Assembly (NCBI RefSeq): GCF_023111095.1
Contig: NZ_JALGYW010000020.1
Span: 1-64,000, forward strand
DNA length: 64,000 nucleotides
Direction of reading: 5' to 3'
DNA from: Maribellus sp. YY47
GTDB lineage: Bacteria > Bacteroidota > Bacteroidia > Bacteroidales > Prolixibacteraceae
The position numbers and the translations under genes are program-made. Below are positions 8,776 through 18,907 of the stretch, piece by piece. Within the stretch, counting starts at the first letter, position 1, and each line of letters starts with the position of its first letter. Below the pieces are notes generated by a model. That model was not told where the DNA came from and did not search any database. It was given only the letters and a program-made list of their open reading frames with translations.

Positions 8776-11700
8776 CTATTTAATTACTGCAAACGTTTTT
8801 TGCTCATAAACAGCCTGAATTACTACTGGTCCAATTAAGCCAGAAGCCTGCAATTGACTGTCGGGACGATATGGATTTACGGGGCACCAGGTAGAACGTT
8901 TTTCTTCCGGCAACCGACTATCGCCAATTAAGCGATTTACCCAGTTATTAACCACTTCTATTTCAATCTCATTTTCTCCCGATTTCAGAAAATCAGTAAC
9001 ATCCAGCCTGTAAGGCAGGGTCCATACGCCGCCAACATATTTTCCGTTTACCGAAACTTTCGCCATAGCCACAAGCTTCCCGAGGTCTATCTGAATTTGT
9101 GGGTTATTCGGCAATTCTTCAATACAAAAAGTACAACGATAAATGGCTGTGCCCGAATAGAACCTGATCTGCTCATTATCGGAAGCGCTCCAATCCTGAA
9201 GAGTTTCGAAAACAACAGGGTCTTTGGGACCTCCCTGTAATGAATCGAAACGTACTATCCAGGGGCCATTTAATTCAGTAACAGTTACCGGAAACGGGTA
9301 ATTATCTTCCCAACAGGCTTCTCTTCGTCTATTTTTTGCTTTTTCTCTGAAAACGATAAACACGCTTTCAAAAGGTTCCAGCCTTAACGGTACAATGGTA
9401 GTTTCATTCGCATAAATAAAAGCAGGAAGAGTCCTGATTTTTCCACTTGTAGCATCCCAAAGTTCAGGCTGTTTCCCTTTTACCCTGAACGCAGGAGAAA
9501 TAAAACGAAGCTCATCTGACTGGTTGCTTATAAAATAAATGTCTTCATTATCTATGGTTCGGTGCCCGTAATGAATGGCCCCATCTTCGGGCAACTCACA
9601 ATCGGGGATACAATTAATCGTTGCTAAAGCTTCTTCCATATCTATACCATTCAATATCATCCCCTTGCCAACTTCTCGTGATTTGAAATTCCTGCCATCT
9701 ACATCTCCCCACAATTCTGCCGCCATTTCCTTTATCTGACGATCTGCCTCCGGCTGATTTTGCAAACTGGGAGAATGATAGGGTGCTGGTCCCAATACAA
9801 CAGCCCCTTGCATAACCAAATCCTTTATTTTTGACAAAAGTTCAGGACGCATTGTTGTTAACTCAGGAAGTACCAACAGACGGTATTGTGTTCCGTGAGG
9901 CAAGGTTAGCAGTCCGTTTTTTTCTATCATAAATTTCTCGATCACCTCTGCATTTATATAATCGAATTGGTACCCAACAGGCAGTTCAGGCTGGGTAATT
10001 CCTGTCATTTTGGGCGTATCTTCCCCAATAAAATAAGCCACATCAGCCACATTTATTCCCTGCTGAAGCATAAAGTTGGTCCGTTTAATATATTCCAGAT
10101 AAACATCAAGTTGCGAGAACCATGTATTTTTTCGGTTGAATTCATTTCCAAACGGAGCATTCATCCCCGGATTTTTGTCATCATAAGGCTGAGAAATGAA
10201 TAGATGCAACAACGTATTGTTAATTCCTTCGGCAAAAAAACGGTCGCACCGCTGTTTCAACATAGCCGGATAACGTGCAAACGGAGCTCCGCCACAAGTG
10301 TTTGATTCAGCTGATATTTTTGTTTTTCCGTAAATATGACCACAAGAAGAAGCAGCACGGTTTTCTATATCACCAAGTTCCCCTTCGCTCCAGAACTCGC
10401 CAGCTACTTCGTCCGACTGCCCACCGTACATCAGAAATTCTCCCGGGAATCCCCAGTGCCCATAACATTCGAGCCAGGTAGTAAGTCCATGCTGATGACT
10501 TATTTCCCGCAATCCACCTACATAATCGTATGCAACTTTATCCGCGACCATCCGCCGCATGTCCCACAGAAAACGGTCGGAAGCCTGCGGGCTGTTAACA
10601 ATAATTCCCTCATAAACCGGTAAATAAGGAACAGGATCGTATCCATATTCTCGCTTAAACTCTTTCAGAAAATCATCTGTGAAATTTTGCCCGCCAGTTT
10701 CGTAACTATCCTGAACAACTACTTTAAAGGTTTTTCTGTCGGTCTCAGGAATGCGTCTTAATATTTCCCCTATAAATTTGTCGAAATGTCCGGCAACGTG
10801 CTTATGGCTCATTTTGTCAACCTCATAACCGGTAGCTTCCGGCGAAGCTGGTGCATTTTGTGTTCCTGTTGGCACCATTCCCGTTTGCAAAATAATCCAC
10901 TTCCCTTCAGGCACTTCCCATTTTAATGTTCCGTCATCCGATATTTTCCCCGAAAGATCAATCACTTCTGAAGTATCTACAACCAGATTTTTGTTTTCCT
11001 CCGCTGGTTGCTCTCTCCACAAATAATCACCCCAGTAAGGCAAAGGAGACTGGTGCATTTTTGCCAGTGTTTTCTCACTGTACCGTTCAACACGCGGAGA
11101 AGAAGAAAGACAAACCTCTGCAATTCCACTTCCACTTGTCGCATTTTTAAATATCAGGCGAAAATCATCGGAAACAACTTCATCAAAAGAAATCACTACC
11201 GGAGCATACGGCTTAAACCCAACATCGAGCGCCGGATTCGAGCGATCAAGTACGAAAGAAGAAACCGGATGAAACTTACCATTCGCTTTTTTAGCCTGAA
11301 GAACAACATCGGCAGTAACAGGATGCGCAGTTGAATAAATGGTAAGTCTTCTCGCTGTAAAGGACTTTTTTGCATGAAAATCAATTATAAACTCGTTTCC
11401 TTCCGGAAAGTTAACACCTGAGTGTATATCCCCGTCGGTAAGCTTCTCTATGCTTGCAACACAGGGGATTGATTTAATAGATGAATTCTGAGTATTCAAC
11501 GACAATTCAAAATCCTCAGGAACAGGAAATACAATAACTTTTACAGGCTGGAAGAGGGGGGCAGGATTATTTAATTTTTGATTGAATATTGAAGGCCCTT
11601 CCACTTTAAATTCCGACGATGTAAGGTAGCGCATAGCCTCATCAGGTTTTACCCATGGACCGCCAGACTGGCTCCAGCCGGGAGAGTTAAAAATCCCGAT

Positions 11701-12033
11701 TTCAATGTTCAACTCACCTGCTGTTTTCAGTGCAGTATGAAGAATGTTCCACCATTCGTCACTAAACATTTTCACCTTGCCGTAAGGAATATCTTCAAGA
11801 CCAATGTTTCCGATGAAAGCACGGTTAATACCGACTTTTTTCATCGACTGAAGATCTTTCACCACTCCTTCCTCAGAAATATTATCGGACAACCAGTACC
11901 AATATACACTTGTTTGAATAGAATCGGGCGGAGAAATAAAGCCCTGCGCCAAATCATCATTAATGTATTTTATACTGGAAGAGCATCCAACAATAAAAAT
12001 TCCGCATAAAAGAAGTACTAATAACTTATTCAT
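8776..12033 (-). CDS. GH106 alpha-L-rhamnosidase-like lipoprotein
   Basis: A large enzyme (1085 residues) of the GH106 type, which remove alpha-L-rhamnose, often from branched plant or microbial glycans. The lipoprotein signal ends IFIVGC at residue 17. The N-terminal catalytic barrel opens with SVYWYWLSDNISEEGVVKDL and contains IGIFNSPGWSQSGGPW, both typical of the family; later segments include VVQDSYETGGQNFTDDFL and ISAESNTCGGAPFARYP. The C-terminal 170 residues form a galactose-binding beta-sandwich (LNGPWIVRFDSLQGGP through ASGLIGPVVI). It starts the pair of rhamnosidases and follows a GH71/99-like gene by 21 bases, implying one transcript. I am confident of the family and less so of the substrate. 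Confidence 0.9.
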   Translation of the reverse strand: MNKLLVLLLCGIFIVGCSSSIKYINDDLAQGFISPPDSIQTSVYWYWLSDNISEEGVVKDLQSMKKVGINRAFIGNIGLEDIPYGKVKMFSDEWWNILHTALKTAGELNIEIGIFNSPGWSQSGGPWVKPDEAMRYLTSSEFKVEGPSIFNQKLNNPAPLFQPVKVIVFPVPEDFELSLNTQNSSIKSIPCVASIEKLTDGDIHSGVNFPEGNEFIIDFHAKKSFTARRLTIYSTAHPVTADVVLQAKKANGKFHPVSSFVLDRSNPALDVGFKPYAPVVISFDEVVSDDFRLIFKNATSGSGIAEVCLSSSPRVERYSEKTLAKMHQSPLPYWGDYLWREQPAEENKNLVVDTSEVIDLSGKISDDGTLKWEVPEGKWIILQTGMVPTGTQNAPASPEATGYEVDKMSHKHVAGHFDKFIGEILRRIPETDRKTFKVVVQDSYETGGQNFTDDFLKEFKREYGYDPVPYLPVYEGIIVNSPQASDRFLWDMRRMVADKVAYDYVGGLREISHQHGLTTWLECYGHWGFPGEFLMYGGQSDEVAGEFWSEGELGDIENRAASSCGHIYGKTKISAESNTCGGAPFARYPAMLKQRCDRFFAEGINNTLLHLFISQPYDDKNPGMNAPFGNEFNRKNTWFSQLDVYLEYIKRTNFMLQQGINVADVAYFIGEDTPKMTGITQPELPVGYQFDYINAEVIEKFMIEKNGLLTLPHGTQYRLLVLPELTTMRPELLSKIKDLVMQGAVVLGPAPYHSPSLQNQPEADRQIKEMAAELWGDVDGRNFKSREVGKGMILNGIDMEEALATINCIPDCELPEDGAIHYGHRTIDNEDIYFISNQSDELRFISPAFRVKGKQPELWDATSGKIRTLPAFIYANETTIVPLRLEPFESVFIVFREKAKNRRREACWEDNYPFPVTVTELNGPWIVRFDSLQGGPKDPVVFETLQDWSASDNEQIRFYSGTAIYRCTFCIEELPNNPQIQIDLGKLVAMAKVSVNGKYVGGVWTLPYRLDVTDFLKSGENEIEIEVVNNWVNRLIGDSRLPEEKRSTWCPVNPYRPDSQLQASGLIGPVVIQAVYEQKTFAVIK

Positions 12034-12054
12034 CTGTCGTTACTCTGAATAATT

Positions 12055-13866
12055 TTATTTCTCTGAATAAATAAAATTGAACCGTCCTCCCGGGGCCGTA
12101 TCTCCGTTCACATAAAAATCCATGATGTTGCCGTTTCCCTGCATATTGTCGTTCCATTTAAATTCAATGTCAATGGTTTGATCCAAAAGTTCCAGAACAA
12201 CTCTTGGCACTCTGATTTCCAATTTATTATCAACAACAGCAAATCGAACTTCGGCAACCTTTTCCCTTTCCCAACGACCTGCTATATTTTTCTCCACAAT
12301 AGCTTTTCTTCCTTTGGGGCTTATTCGGTTAAGAATAAAATCGTAGCCATTCCAACCGGTAGATTTATCGCGGTCGCTGTCAATAAAAAGCATCATCCAG
12401 TTCCGGTCAGTTGAAGGGCTTAATTTTTCGGATGTTTCTGCGTACAAATAAAAATTATCAGAATCTCGAGCCACTTTTGCTCCTACAATATCATTTCGTC
12501 CGCTCGTATTTTTGTAATATGCACTGTAACAGCCCCAGTGATTGCGATGAAAGGTATTTCCTTTATACGCCGGATAGTAAGGTTCTACATCATTCCAGCC
12601 ACCAGCTTTACCCAATTTTATTGTTTTTGGAGCCGAAGCTTTTTCTGATTCCAGCGTTCCTTTAAACTGCCTGATGTAGTCTATCATTTGCAAGTAATAA
12701 ACGTCGCCTTTATCGCCCCAGCCTTTGTTAGGTTCAATATCGCGGCTGTGTTCCCAGTCAAACTGATCGACAAAAGAAAACGGATCACCCGTCCAATCAT
12801 CGCGCGGTAGCCACTGCCCGGCAGTATATTCATTCCAGCCGGTTACAAATACCAGCTCAGGATCCAATTCCAAAGCCCGTTCCCATTGCTCCTGAAAGTT
12901 CCAACCATATAAATATCCATCTACCCGCGGATCAAAGCCATTGCGTTGACTAAAACTCCGGCCATACGTTCCAGGTAAATTAAAAGCGCTACAATGTCCA
13001 TTTGTTTCTGGACCGGCATTTTGAGCAATGCCTACAGGTACCGGTTCATACTTCTCATTCTCATTTTTCACATATCCGTGCTGCGGGTAAATCTCCAGCC
13101 ATCCCCACTGGTCGTTTCGCCATGGGCCATTCACGTAATCGGCCTGCGCCGGCCTGAACGTAAAAAATGTTCTGATTTCCACGTCGATTTCCGAATCTGT
13201 CAAATTATCAGCATAAGCCATTATGCAAGGCTTTCCTTTCCATTGAAACCACAAACTCTCGTAGCGACGCGGTTGGTAAACATCGCGAAACAATTGGCGG
13301 ATAGACATTAACGAATAATCAATGGGACCAAAGGGCAACATAAAAGCCACTTTCGGAACATTTACACCATCACTTTGGGCCTGTGACCAGGTTTCCATTA
13401 AAGCTTCATATGAGTCTTTCCAGGTCAGGTCGCCATTGGTGCAATCGAAAAAAACAACATCAACCCCGGCATCAGCCAGCATCTCTGCATGTTTTCGTAA
13501 TACCCACGGATCGGTTGTTTGATAATATCCCAACAGAGGTTCTTCCCAGTAAAAGTAACCAGGCTTTTTTGCTCCCCAGGCTAGATGATTGTAATCCTTC
13601 ATTGCTTCCGGATATTTACGCACTATCTCACTTATGTTTTTCACCTGATAAGTAGTGTCGTCAATTTCTTGGTGCCAGGTCCAGTAAAACATAGCTATGT
13701 ATTTATCGTTCTTAGGCCCCCCAACTTCCTCGGCAAGAGGCAGCTGTCTTCCAAGCGCATCGGTAGCAGGAAGCCCGTTCCCGTAATTCACACTGGACGA
13801 CTGAGCCAGCAACACATTGGTGTATCCCAACAAAACAAATAATACAACAATTCCTTTCTTTATCAT
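12055..13866 (-). CDS. GH71/99-like secreted glycosidase with C-terminal DOMON/CBM9-like domain
   Basis: A 603-residue secreted protein (signal to about residue 21, LLAQSSS). The N-terminal TIM-barrel part carries MFYWTWH, YFYWEEPLLGYYQTTDPWVLRKHAEMLADAGVDVVFFDCTNG and VFVTGWNEYTAGQW, the style of GH71/GH99-like proteins. Characterised GH99 enzymes are endo-alpha-mannosidases or mannanases. The C-terminal 170 residues (ARDSDNFYLYAETSEKLSPS, MLFIDSDRDKSTGWNGYDF) look like a DOMON or CBM9-type carbohydrate-binding beta-sandwich. It is a paralogue of the next upstream gene but lacks that protein's internal insertion and sorting tail. The substrate is not predictable from sequence; a distinct related family is possible. 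Confidence 0.7.
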   Translation of the reverse strand: MIKKGIVVLFVLLGYTNVLLAQSSSVNYGNGLPATDALGRQLPLAEEVGGPKNDKYIAMFYWTWHQEIDDTTYQVKNISEIVRKYPEAMKDYNHLAWGAKKPGYFYWEEPLLGYYQTTDPWVLRKHAEMLADAGVDVVFFDCTNGDLTWKDSYEALMETWSQAQSDGVNVPKVAFMLPFGPIDYSLMSIRQLFRDVYQPRRYESLWFQWKGKPCIMAYADNLTDSEIDVEIRTFFTFRPAQADYVNGPWRNDQWGWLEIYPQHGYVKNENEKYEPVPVGIAQNAGPETNGHCSAFNLPGTYGRSFSQRNGFDPRVDGYLYGWNFQEQWERALELDPELVFVTGWNEYTAGQWLPRDDWTGDPFSFVDQFDWEHSRDIEPNKGWGDKGDVYYLQMIDYIRQFKGTLESEKASAPKTIKLGKAGGWNDVEPYYPAYKGNTFHRNHWGCYSAYYKNTSGRNDIVGAKVARDSDNFYLYAETSEKLSPSTDRNWMMLFIDSDRDKSTGWNGYDFILNRISPKGRKAIVEKNIAGRWEREKVAEVRFAVVDNKLEIRVPRVVLELLDQTIDIEFKWNDNMQGNGNIMDFYVNGDTAPGGRFNFIYSEK

Positions 13867-13905
13867 AATAAACTATATTCAAAAGATATAAACCTCAATT
13901 GTCTT

Positions 13906-16407
13906 TTATTGAACAATGAATTTTTCACGAATACTCCTTTCAGAATCCACTAATTCAATAATATACATGCCTACACTTTCAATAAAATTCAAATCGATAC
14001 TTTCAGTTGTTGTTGAAAAGTCCAAATTCTTCGACCACAGCCGCTGACCAACTGAATTATATATGAAAAGACTCGATTGACTGGTTACTCCATCAGGAAA
14101 AACAATATTCAATTTATCGGTTGCCGGATTTGGATAGATTTGGAAAACGCCTTTGTTTTTTATAGAAACTTTATCTATAACATCTGTGAAATAGTGATAG
14201 TTAAAACGCCCCGACGGCGCCACATCTCCGTTCACATAAAAGTCCATAATGCTTCCCTCTTCCTGCATATTATCACTCCATTTAAATTCAAAATCGATCG
14301 TTTTATTACTGGAAAGCCCGAACAAAGACCGTTTTACTTTTATGATTAATACTGAAGCATCAACTTTGTACTCGGCCGTACCAACCCTATTCCAATCCCA
14401 TGAGCTTTCACTTTTCTCCACATCGGCAAGCTCGCCCGGACTATTGCGGTTAATTACATAATCGTACCCTTCCCAACCAGTAGTTCTGTCCCGATCTATG
14501 TCGATAAAAAGCCGCATCCATTTTGAATCTGTACTAGGTGTTAAATCAGAGGCTGTTTCGACATAGAAATAAAGATATTCCTGGTCTCTGGCAACCTTGG
14601 CTTTTACAATATCGTTTCTACCCGTGGTATTGGTATATACAAGTTCTGTTCCCTGCCCGGCATGATTGCGGTGAAGCGTATTTCCTTTGTATGAAAGAAA
14701 TTCAGGTTTCACGTTATCCCAGTCGGCAATGTTGTTCAGATCGATTGACTTTGCTCCCGAGGCTACTGTTTCGTCCTGCATTCCCTTGTATCTTCTGATG
14801 TTGTCAATCATTTGCATATAGTAAACATCAGCTTTATCGCCCCAGGACTTTACGGGCTCAACATCGCGGCTTTTTTCGGCTGAGTACAAATCAACAAAAG
14901 CAAAAGGTTTAACATTCCAGTCGAACCAACGTCCGGCAGTCCATTCGTTCCAACCTGTAACAAAAATAAAATCAGGATCAAGCTGAAGCGCCCTGTCCCA
15001 CTGTTCCTGAAAATTTAACCCATAGAAATATGCATTTTCTCTCGAATCCTGCCCGTTTGCCTTTGTATAACTTCGACCGTATGTAAGTTCAGAGTTAAAA
15101 GCACTGGCATGTCCGCCGCTGGCATCAGAAGCATTTTGGCCTACTCCAACCGGAACCTGCTCGTAGCCCCCTTCATTTGGTGCATATCCATGTTGCGGAT
15201 AAATTTCGAGCCAGCCCCACTGATCGTTCCTCTTGGGTCCGTTCACATAATCGGCTTGCGCCGGTCGAAAAGTAAAAAACGACTTCACCTCGTTCACTTT
15301 TTGTTGGTCTGTCATCTGAAGAATCTGAACAGGTGAACTATTTTCACCACTGGTTAGTGGAACAAAATGTAATGAAGAAGAGTAAGCTATCTCGCTTTCG
15401 TAACTGCCACTTGTTTGTGCCGAATTAAAATAACTAACGGTGTTTGCTGTCGTTTCATCGTACTTCCATGCTCCAACAATCTCTGTTCCTTTACAGAGTT
15501 CCCAGAGATAAATTCCAGCTTCCTGTTTAGTAAAAGTTAATTTTAGTGTTGCATTATCGACAAAATTCTCAAATGTCTTCTCAACAACAGGATCAACTGC
15601 AACTGTTTCGGCATAACTATTATTCCATTTATACAACCTGAATGTAAGATTACCAATATTGTTTCCCCAGCTCGGGCAAGATGCAGTTACCCCGTAAAAA
15701 GCATTGCTTGCAGTAAATTTTAACCCTGCACTGTTTCGTTTAACCTTCATACATTCAGGATAGGCCATAATTAGTGGTTTCTCTTTCCACATAAACCAAA
15801 GATCTTTATAAAGACCGGGAGCATAAAGTTCATCATAAAGTTCGGTAAGAGAACTCATCGCACCTTCAGTTGCACCAAATGGCAACAGAAATGCAATTTG
15901 TGGAGTAGGAACACCATCGGCACGCGCCTGTGTCCAAACTTCGAGCAATTTGGTATAGGAAGATTTCCAGGTGTAGCTCCCGTTCGAACAATCGAAAAAG
16001 ACGACATCAACACCGGCATCGGCCAGCATTTCTGCATGTTTCCGCAAAACCCATTCATCGGTTGTCCGGTAATATCCAAACAGCGGCTCATCCCACCAAA
16101 AAGTTCCTCCTTCAATACCATGCCATGCAGGATGATCTGCATCACTGACAGCTTCAGGATATTGTTCCAGAATTTGCGTAATGTTTAACACCGGAGAAAA
16201 ATTCGCCAAATCATCGGTATGCCAGGTCCAGTAAAATAAACCAACCGTTTTATTGTCTTTTTCTCCGCCTACATCCGTGAAAGTGGGAAGTCTTCGCCCC
16301 AAACCATCTGTCGCTGGTAATCCATTACCATAGTTAATTTCAGACGACTGTGCAAATAGCAAATGCGAACTCAAAAAAGTACTGACTATTAATATAATTC
16401 TCTTCAT
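13906..16407 (-). CDS. GH71/99-like glycosidase with inserted domain and T9SS sorting tail
   Basis: An 833-residue paralogue of the neighbouring 603-residue protein, sharing the INYGNGLPATDGLGRRLP start, the MLADAGVDVVFFDC strand and the FVTGWNEWTAGRW segment. Two things differ. An insertion of roughly 140 residues (about 220-360) breaks the barrel between KPLIMAY and VKSFFTFRPAQADYVNGP, which are continuous in the paralogue. The C-terminus (about 757-833) has the type IX secretion signature FQIYPNPATDKLNIVFP, followed by a beta-rich end. It is the only T9SS-type tail I see in the window. This copy is therefore probably exported to the cell surface or medium, while the paralogue may stay periplasmic. 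Confidence 0.75.
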   Translation of the reverse strand: MKRIILIVSTFLSSHLLFAQSSEINYGNGLPATDGLGRRLPTFTDVGGEKDNKTVGLFYWTWHTDDLANFSPVLNITQILEQYPEAVSDADHPAWHGIEGGTFWWDEPLFGYYRTTDEWVLRKHAEMLADAGVDVVFFDCSNGSYTWKSSYTKLLEVWTQARADGVPTPQIAFLLPFGATEGAMSSLTELYDELYAPGLYKDLWFMWKEKPLIMAYPECMKVKRNSAGLKFTASNAFYGVTASCPSWGNNIGNLTFRLYKWNNSYAETVAVDPVVEKTFENFVDNATLKLTFTKQEAGIYLWELCKGTEIVGAWKYDETTANTVSYFNSAQTSGSYESEIAYSSSLHFVPLTSGENSSPVQILQMTDQQKVNEVKSFFTFRPAQADYVNGPKRNDQWGWLEIYPQHGYAPNEGGYEQVPVGVGQNASDASGGHASAFNSELTYGRSYTKANGQDSRENAYFYGLNFQEQWDRALQLDPDFIFVTGWNEWTAGRWFDWNVKPFAFVDLYSAEKSRDVEPVKSWGDKADVYYMQMIDNIRRYKGMQDETVASGAKSIDLNNIADWDNVKPEFLSYKGNTLHRNHAGQGTELVYTNTTGRNDIVKAKVARDQEYLYFYVETASDLTPSTDSKWMRLFIDIDRDRTTGWEGYDYVINRNSPGELADVEKSESSWDWNRVGTAEYKVDASVLIIKVKRSLFGLSSNKTIDFEFKWSDNMQEEGSIMDFYVNGDVAPSGRFNYHYFTDVIDKVSIKNKGVFQIYPNPATDKLNIVFPDGVTSQSSLFIYNSVGQRLWSKNLDFSTTTESIDLNFIESVGMYIIELVDSERSIREKFIVQ

Positions 16408-16490
16408 GCTTTTTCTTTTTTATTGTCTTACTCTCCCCAAAAGCGGTTAGTAACATCGTCGCGATTTTATGATGAATTACGACTACCCTT

Positions 16491-17642
16491 TTATTTTCCC
16501 AGGTGAGCATTTACATATTCTGCATAATCTGTCTGGATAATGTGAAACTGGAGATTTACAATACTGTCAAGAACAGAATAATCGCCCTGCAAAATAAGTT
16601 CTCCCTTCTCATATAGATAATTACCAAAAGAAGCCATATCCTTTGCCTTGGCCGCTGTAACAATATCCCGGGCAGTTGATGCATTATAATCTAATTGTAT
16701 CATTTTAATCCGGGGGTCTTCGGCCCAGTAGTCAATTACAGATGTACTTTTGACATAGGGAAAAAGAATAATTTGAGAATTCACATCTGAAAATTTTTGC
16801 GCAAATGTTTTTTGACTCCCAGTATAAAAAGCAACTCTATCGAGCATGTGTAAAGAATCGACCAGATTAACAACATCAGACGCATTAACTGCCCCTAAAT
16901 GCAGATCATAAAAAACTTTACCTCGTCCTGCTAATAATATTTCCTCAAGGGTCGGAACCTTACTCGTTGTCAAATCTCCATTTTCAGCTTTCAGATTGAA
17001 CCGTTTTAAAAATGAAAGAGTCATTTCGGCTATGGCTCCCGCCCCATTTGTTGTCCTGTCGATTAATTCATCGTGCATAATTACCGGGACACCATCCGAT
17101 GTGGTTTTCACATCAACTTCAACCATCTCGACCCCAGCTTCGATAGCTCTTTGTACAGCTTCAACCGAATTTTCAGGAATGCCTCCTATTTTTTTTCCAT
17201 AATAGGTATTCGCCCGATGGGCACAAATCCATTTTCTTGATGGGTTATTCATCAAATCAGCCAAAGCATCATTCATACGTTTTCCCATCACCGAAACAGT
17301 CGTATCCACTCTCACGGTTCCACCTTTTCCGTCTGATAATTTCAGGATTATATTAAAAACGCCTTCCTGTGTATAAGAGTGTTTCACTGTTTTCTCGGAA
17401 GACGAAGATTGATCCCCCAAACTCCAGGTCTGGCTCACTGCTACATCGGTAGTAAAAGAAAACTCTACCTCTTCATTTAAGCACGGAACCGGGTTAGAAA
17501 TTGTAAGTACTGGTGCAGGTAATTCATATTCCTCCTCTTCATCGTCAATATCGGGGCCTCCTCCATTATCATCTTTCTGGCACGATTGGAGTAAAATCCC
17601 AAATCCAATCCAGAGACACATTAACAAAATACTTTTTTTCAT
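16491..17642 (-). CDS. PKD-GDPD lipoprotein: glycerophosphodiester phosphodiesterase-like
   Basis: A 383-residue lipoprotein (LLQSC, Cys21) with an acidic linker (DIDDEEEEYE), a PKD-like Ig domain at about 45-120 (HSYTQEGVFNIILKLSDGKGG) and a GDPD barrel from about 137 to the end. The GDPD catalytic and metal residues are visible: H142-R143, E157-N158 (IPENS), E175 and D177 (VEVDV), and H190 in VIMHDELIDRTTNGAG. Such enzymes cleave phosphodiesters with a glycerol-like leaving group. An 8-residue stretch between HR and PEN is longer than in classical enzymes. It is the downstream copy of a tandem duplicate. A glycan-borne glycerophosphate substrate is inference from the polysaccharide context. 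Confidence 0.85.
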   Translation of the reverse strand: MKKSILLMCLWIGFGILLQSCQKDDNGGGPDIDDEEEEYELPAPVLTISNPVPCLNEEVEFSFTTDVAVSQTWSLGDQSSSSEKTVKHSYTQEGVFNIILKLSDGKGGTVRVDTTVSVMGKRMNDALADLMNNPSRKWICAHRANTYYGKKIGGIPENSVEAVQRAIEAGVEMVEVDVKTTSDGVPVIMHDELIDRTTNGAGAIAEMTLSFLKRFNLKAENGDLTTSKVPTLEEILLAGRGKVFYDLHLGAVNASDVVNLVDSLHMLDRVAFYTGSQKTFAQKFSDVNSQIILFPYVKSTSVIDYWAEDPRIKMIQLDYNASTARDIVTAAKAKDMASFGNYLYEKGELILQGDYSVLDSIVNLQFHIIQTDYAEYVNAHLGK

Positions 17643-17731
17643 AACTAGCTTAATTTTTTCATTTTAAATACACACTATTACTTTGGTTTATTCTTTTCAA
17701 CCTTCATTCAGATAGACGCTAAAATGAATGC

Positions 17732-18874
17732 TCATTCCACGTATGGCTTCAACATCTCGACATAATTTGTTAAGATGATCTGATATTGCATACTTCTTAT
17801 ATTGTCTACTTCAGTGAAATTGTTGTACAATATGGCATCGCTGATGTAACTGGTAAATGAAGCCATTCCTTTTGCCTTTGCTGCAGCAACAATCTCACTG
17901 GCGGTGGCATCGCCATAGCCTACCTGTATTAATTTTATCCGGGGATCAGCCGACCAGTAATCTATATCTGCCACAGTCTCTACATATGGAAAAACAATGG
18001 CTTGTGAATTCACATCAGTAACCTCCCGCGCTTTCTCTTTACTGCTACCTCGATAGAAAACAACACGATCCAGCATATGTAAAGAATCGCATAAATGAAC
18101 AACAGTGGGAATATCAACGCCCTTTTTAATGTCTAATTCATAAAATATCTTTCCTCGCCCGGCCAACAGAGCTTCTTCCAGCGTAGGGATCTGGTCATCT
18201 GTCACAGTCCCGTCTTCTGCCTTTAATTTAAAGCGCTTTAGCATGGATAATGACATCTCGGCAACTGTTCCGGCTCCATCTGTTGTGCGGTCGATTGTAG
18301 CATCGTGCATCATTACAAAGGCACCATCTGCCGAATTTCTTACATCCATTTCAATCATTTGGGCACCAGCCGTCACAGCACGTTCTATGGCCTCCACCGA
18401 ATTTTCGGGAACGCTTCCAATTTTTTGTCCATAATAGGTATTTCCCCGATGAGAACACACCCAAACTTTTCCGGTTTCTTTTACCAGTTCATCGAGCGCA
18501 TCGTTTATGCGTTTTCCCATTACTGATATGATTGTATCAATACTAACGACACCGCCTTTCCCATCCGACAGTTTTAGGTTAACATTAAAATCACCTTCAC
18601 TCGTGTATTTGTGTTTTATTGTTTTTTCAGTGGATGAAGTTTCATCTCCTAATTTCCAAACCTGGGTTACAGAAGCATCAGTAGTAAAAGAAAACTCTAC
18701 CTCCTCGTTTATGCACGGCACCGGATTTGAAATTGTAAATGTTGGAGCAGGTAATTCATAGTCTTCCTCTTGATCGTCAACACCGGTTCCTCCTCCATTA
18801 TCATCTTTCTGGCACGATTGGAGTAAAATTCCAAATCCAATCCAGAAACACATTAACAAAAAATATCTTTTCAT
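17732..18874 (-). CDS. PKD-GDPD lipoprotein, tandem paralogue
   Basis: The second member of the tandem pair, with the same architecture: lipoprotein signal (MKRYFLLMCFWIGFGILLQSC), acidic linker, PKD-like domain and GDPD barrel. I chose the Met at 18874 because it aligns with the paralogue's start; an in-frame Met lies seven codons upstream. Catalytic residues are retained: SHR, VPENS, EMDV and MMHDATIDRTTDGAG. The first 60 bases of coding sequence and some leader bases are nearly identical to the paralogue, whereas the catalytic halves have diverged (KTTSDGVPV versus RNSADGAFV). This suggests duplication followed by specialisation on different phosphodiesters. Confidence 0.85.
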   Translation of the reverse strand: MKRYFLLMCFWIGFGILLQSCQKDDNGGGTGVDDQEEDYELPAPTFTISNPVPCINEEVEFSFTTDASVTQVWKLGDETSSTEKTIKHKYTSEGDFNVNLKLSDGKGGVVSIDTIISVMGKRINDALDELVKETGKVWVCSHRGNTYYGQKIGSVPENSVEAIERAVTAGAQMIEMDVRNSADGAFVMMHDATIDRTTDGAGTVAEMSLSMLKRFKLKAEDGTVTDDQIPTLEEALLAGRGKIFYELDIKKGVDIPTVVHLCDSLHMLDRVVFYRGSSKEKAREVTDVNSQAIVFPYVETVADIDYWSADPRIKLIQVGYGDATASEIVAAAKAKGMASFTSYISDAILYNNFTEVDNIRSMQYQIILTNYVEMLKPYVE

Positions 18875-18907
18875 AATTAGTTTAATTTTAGGCACCAGTT
18901 ATTTAGT

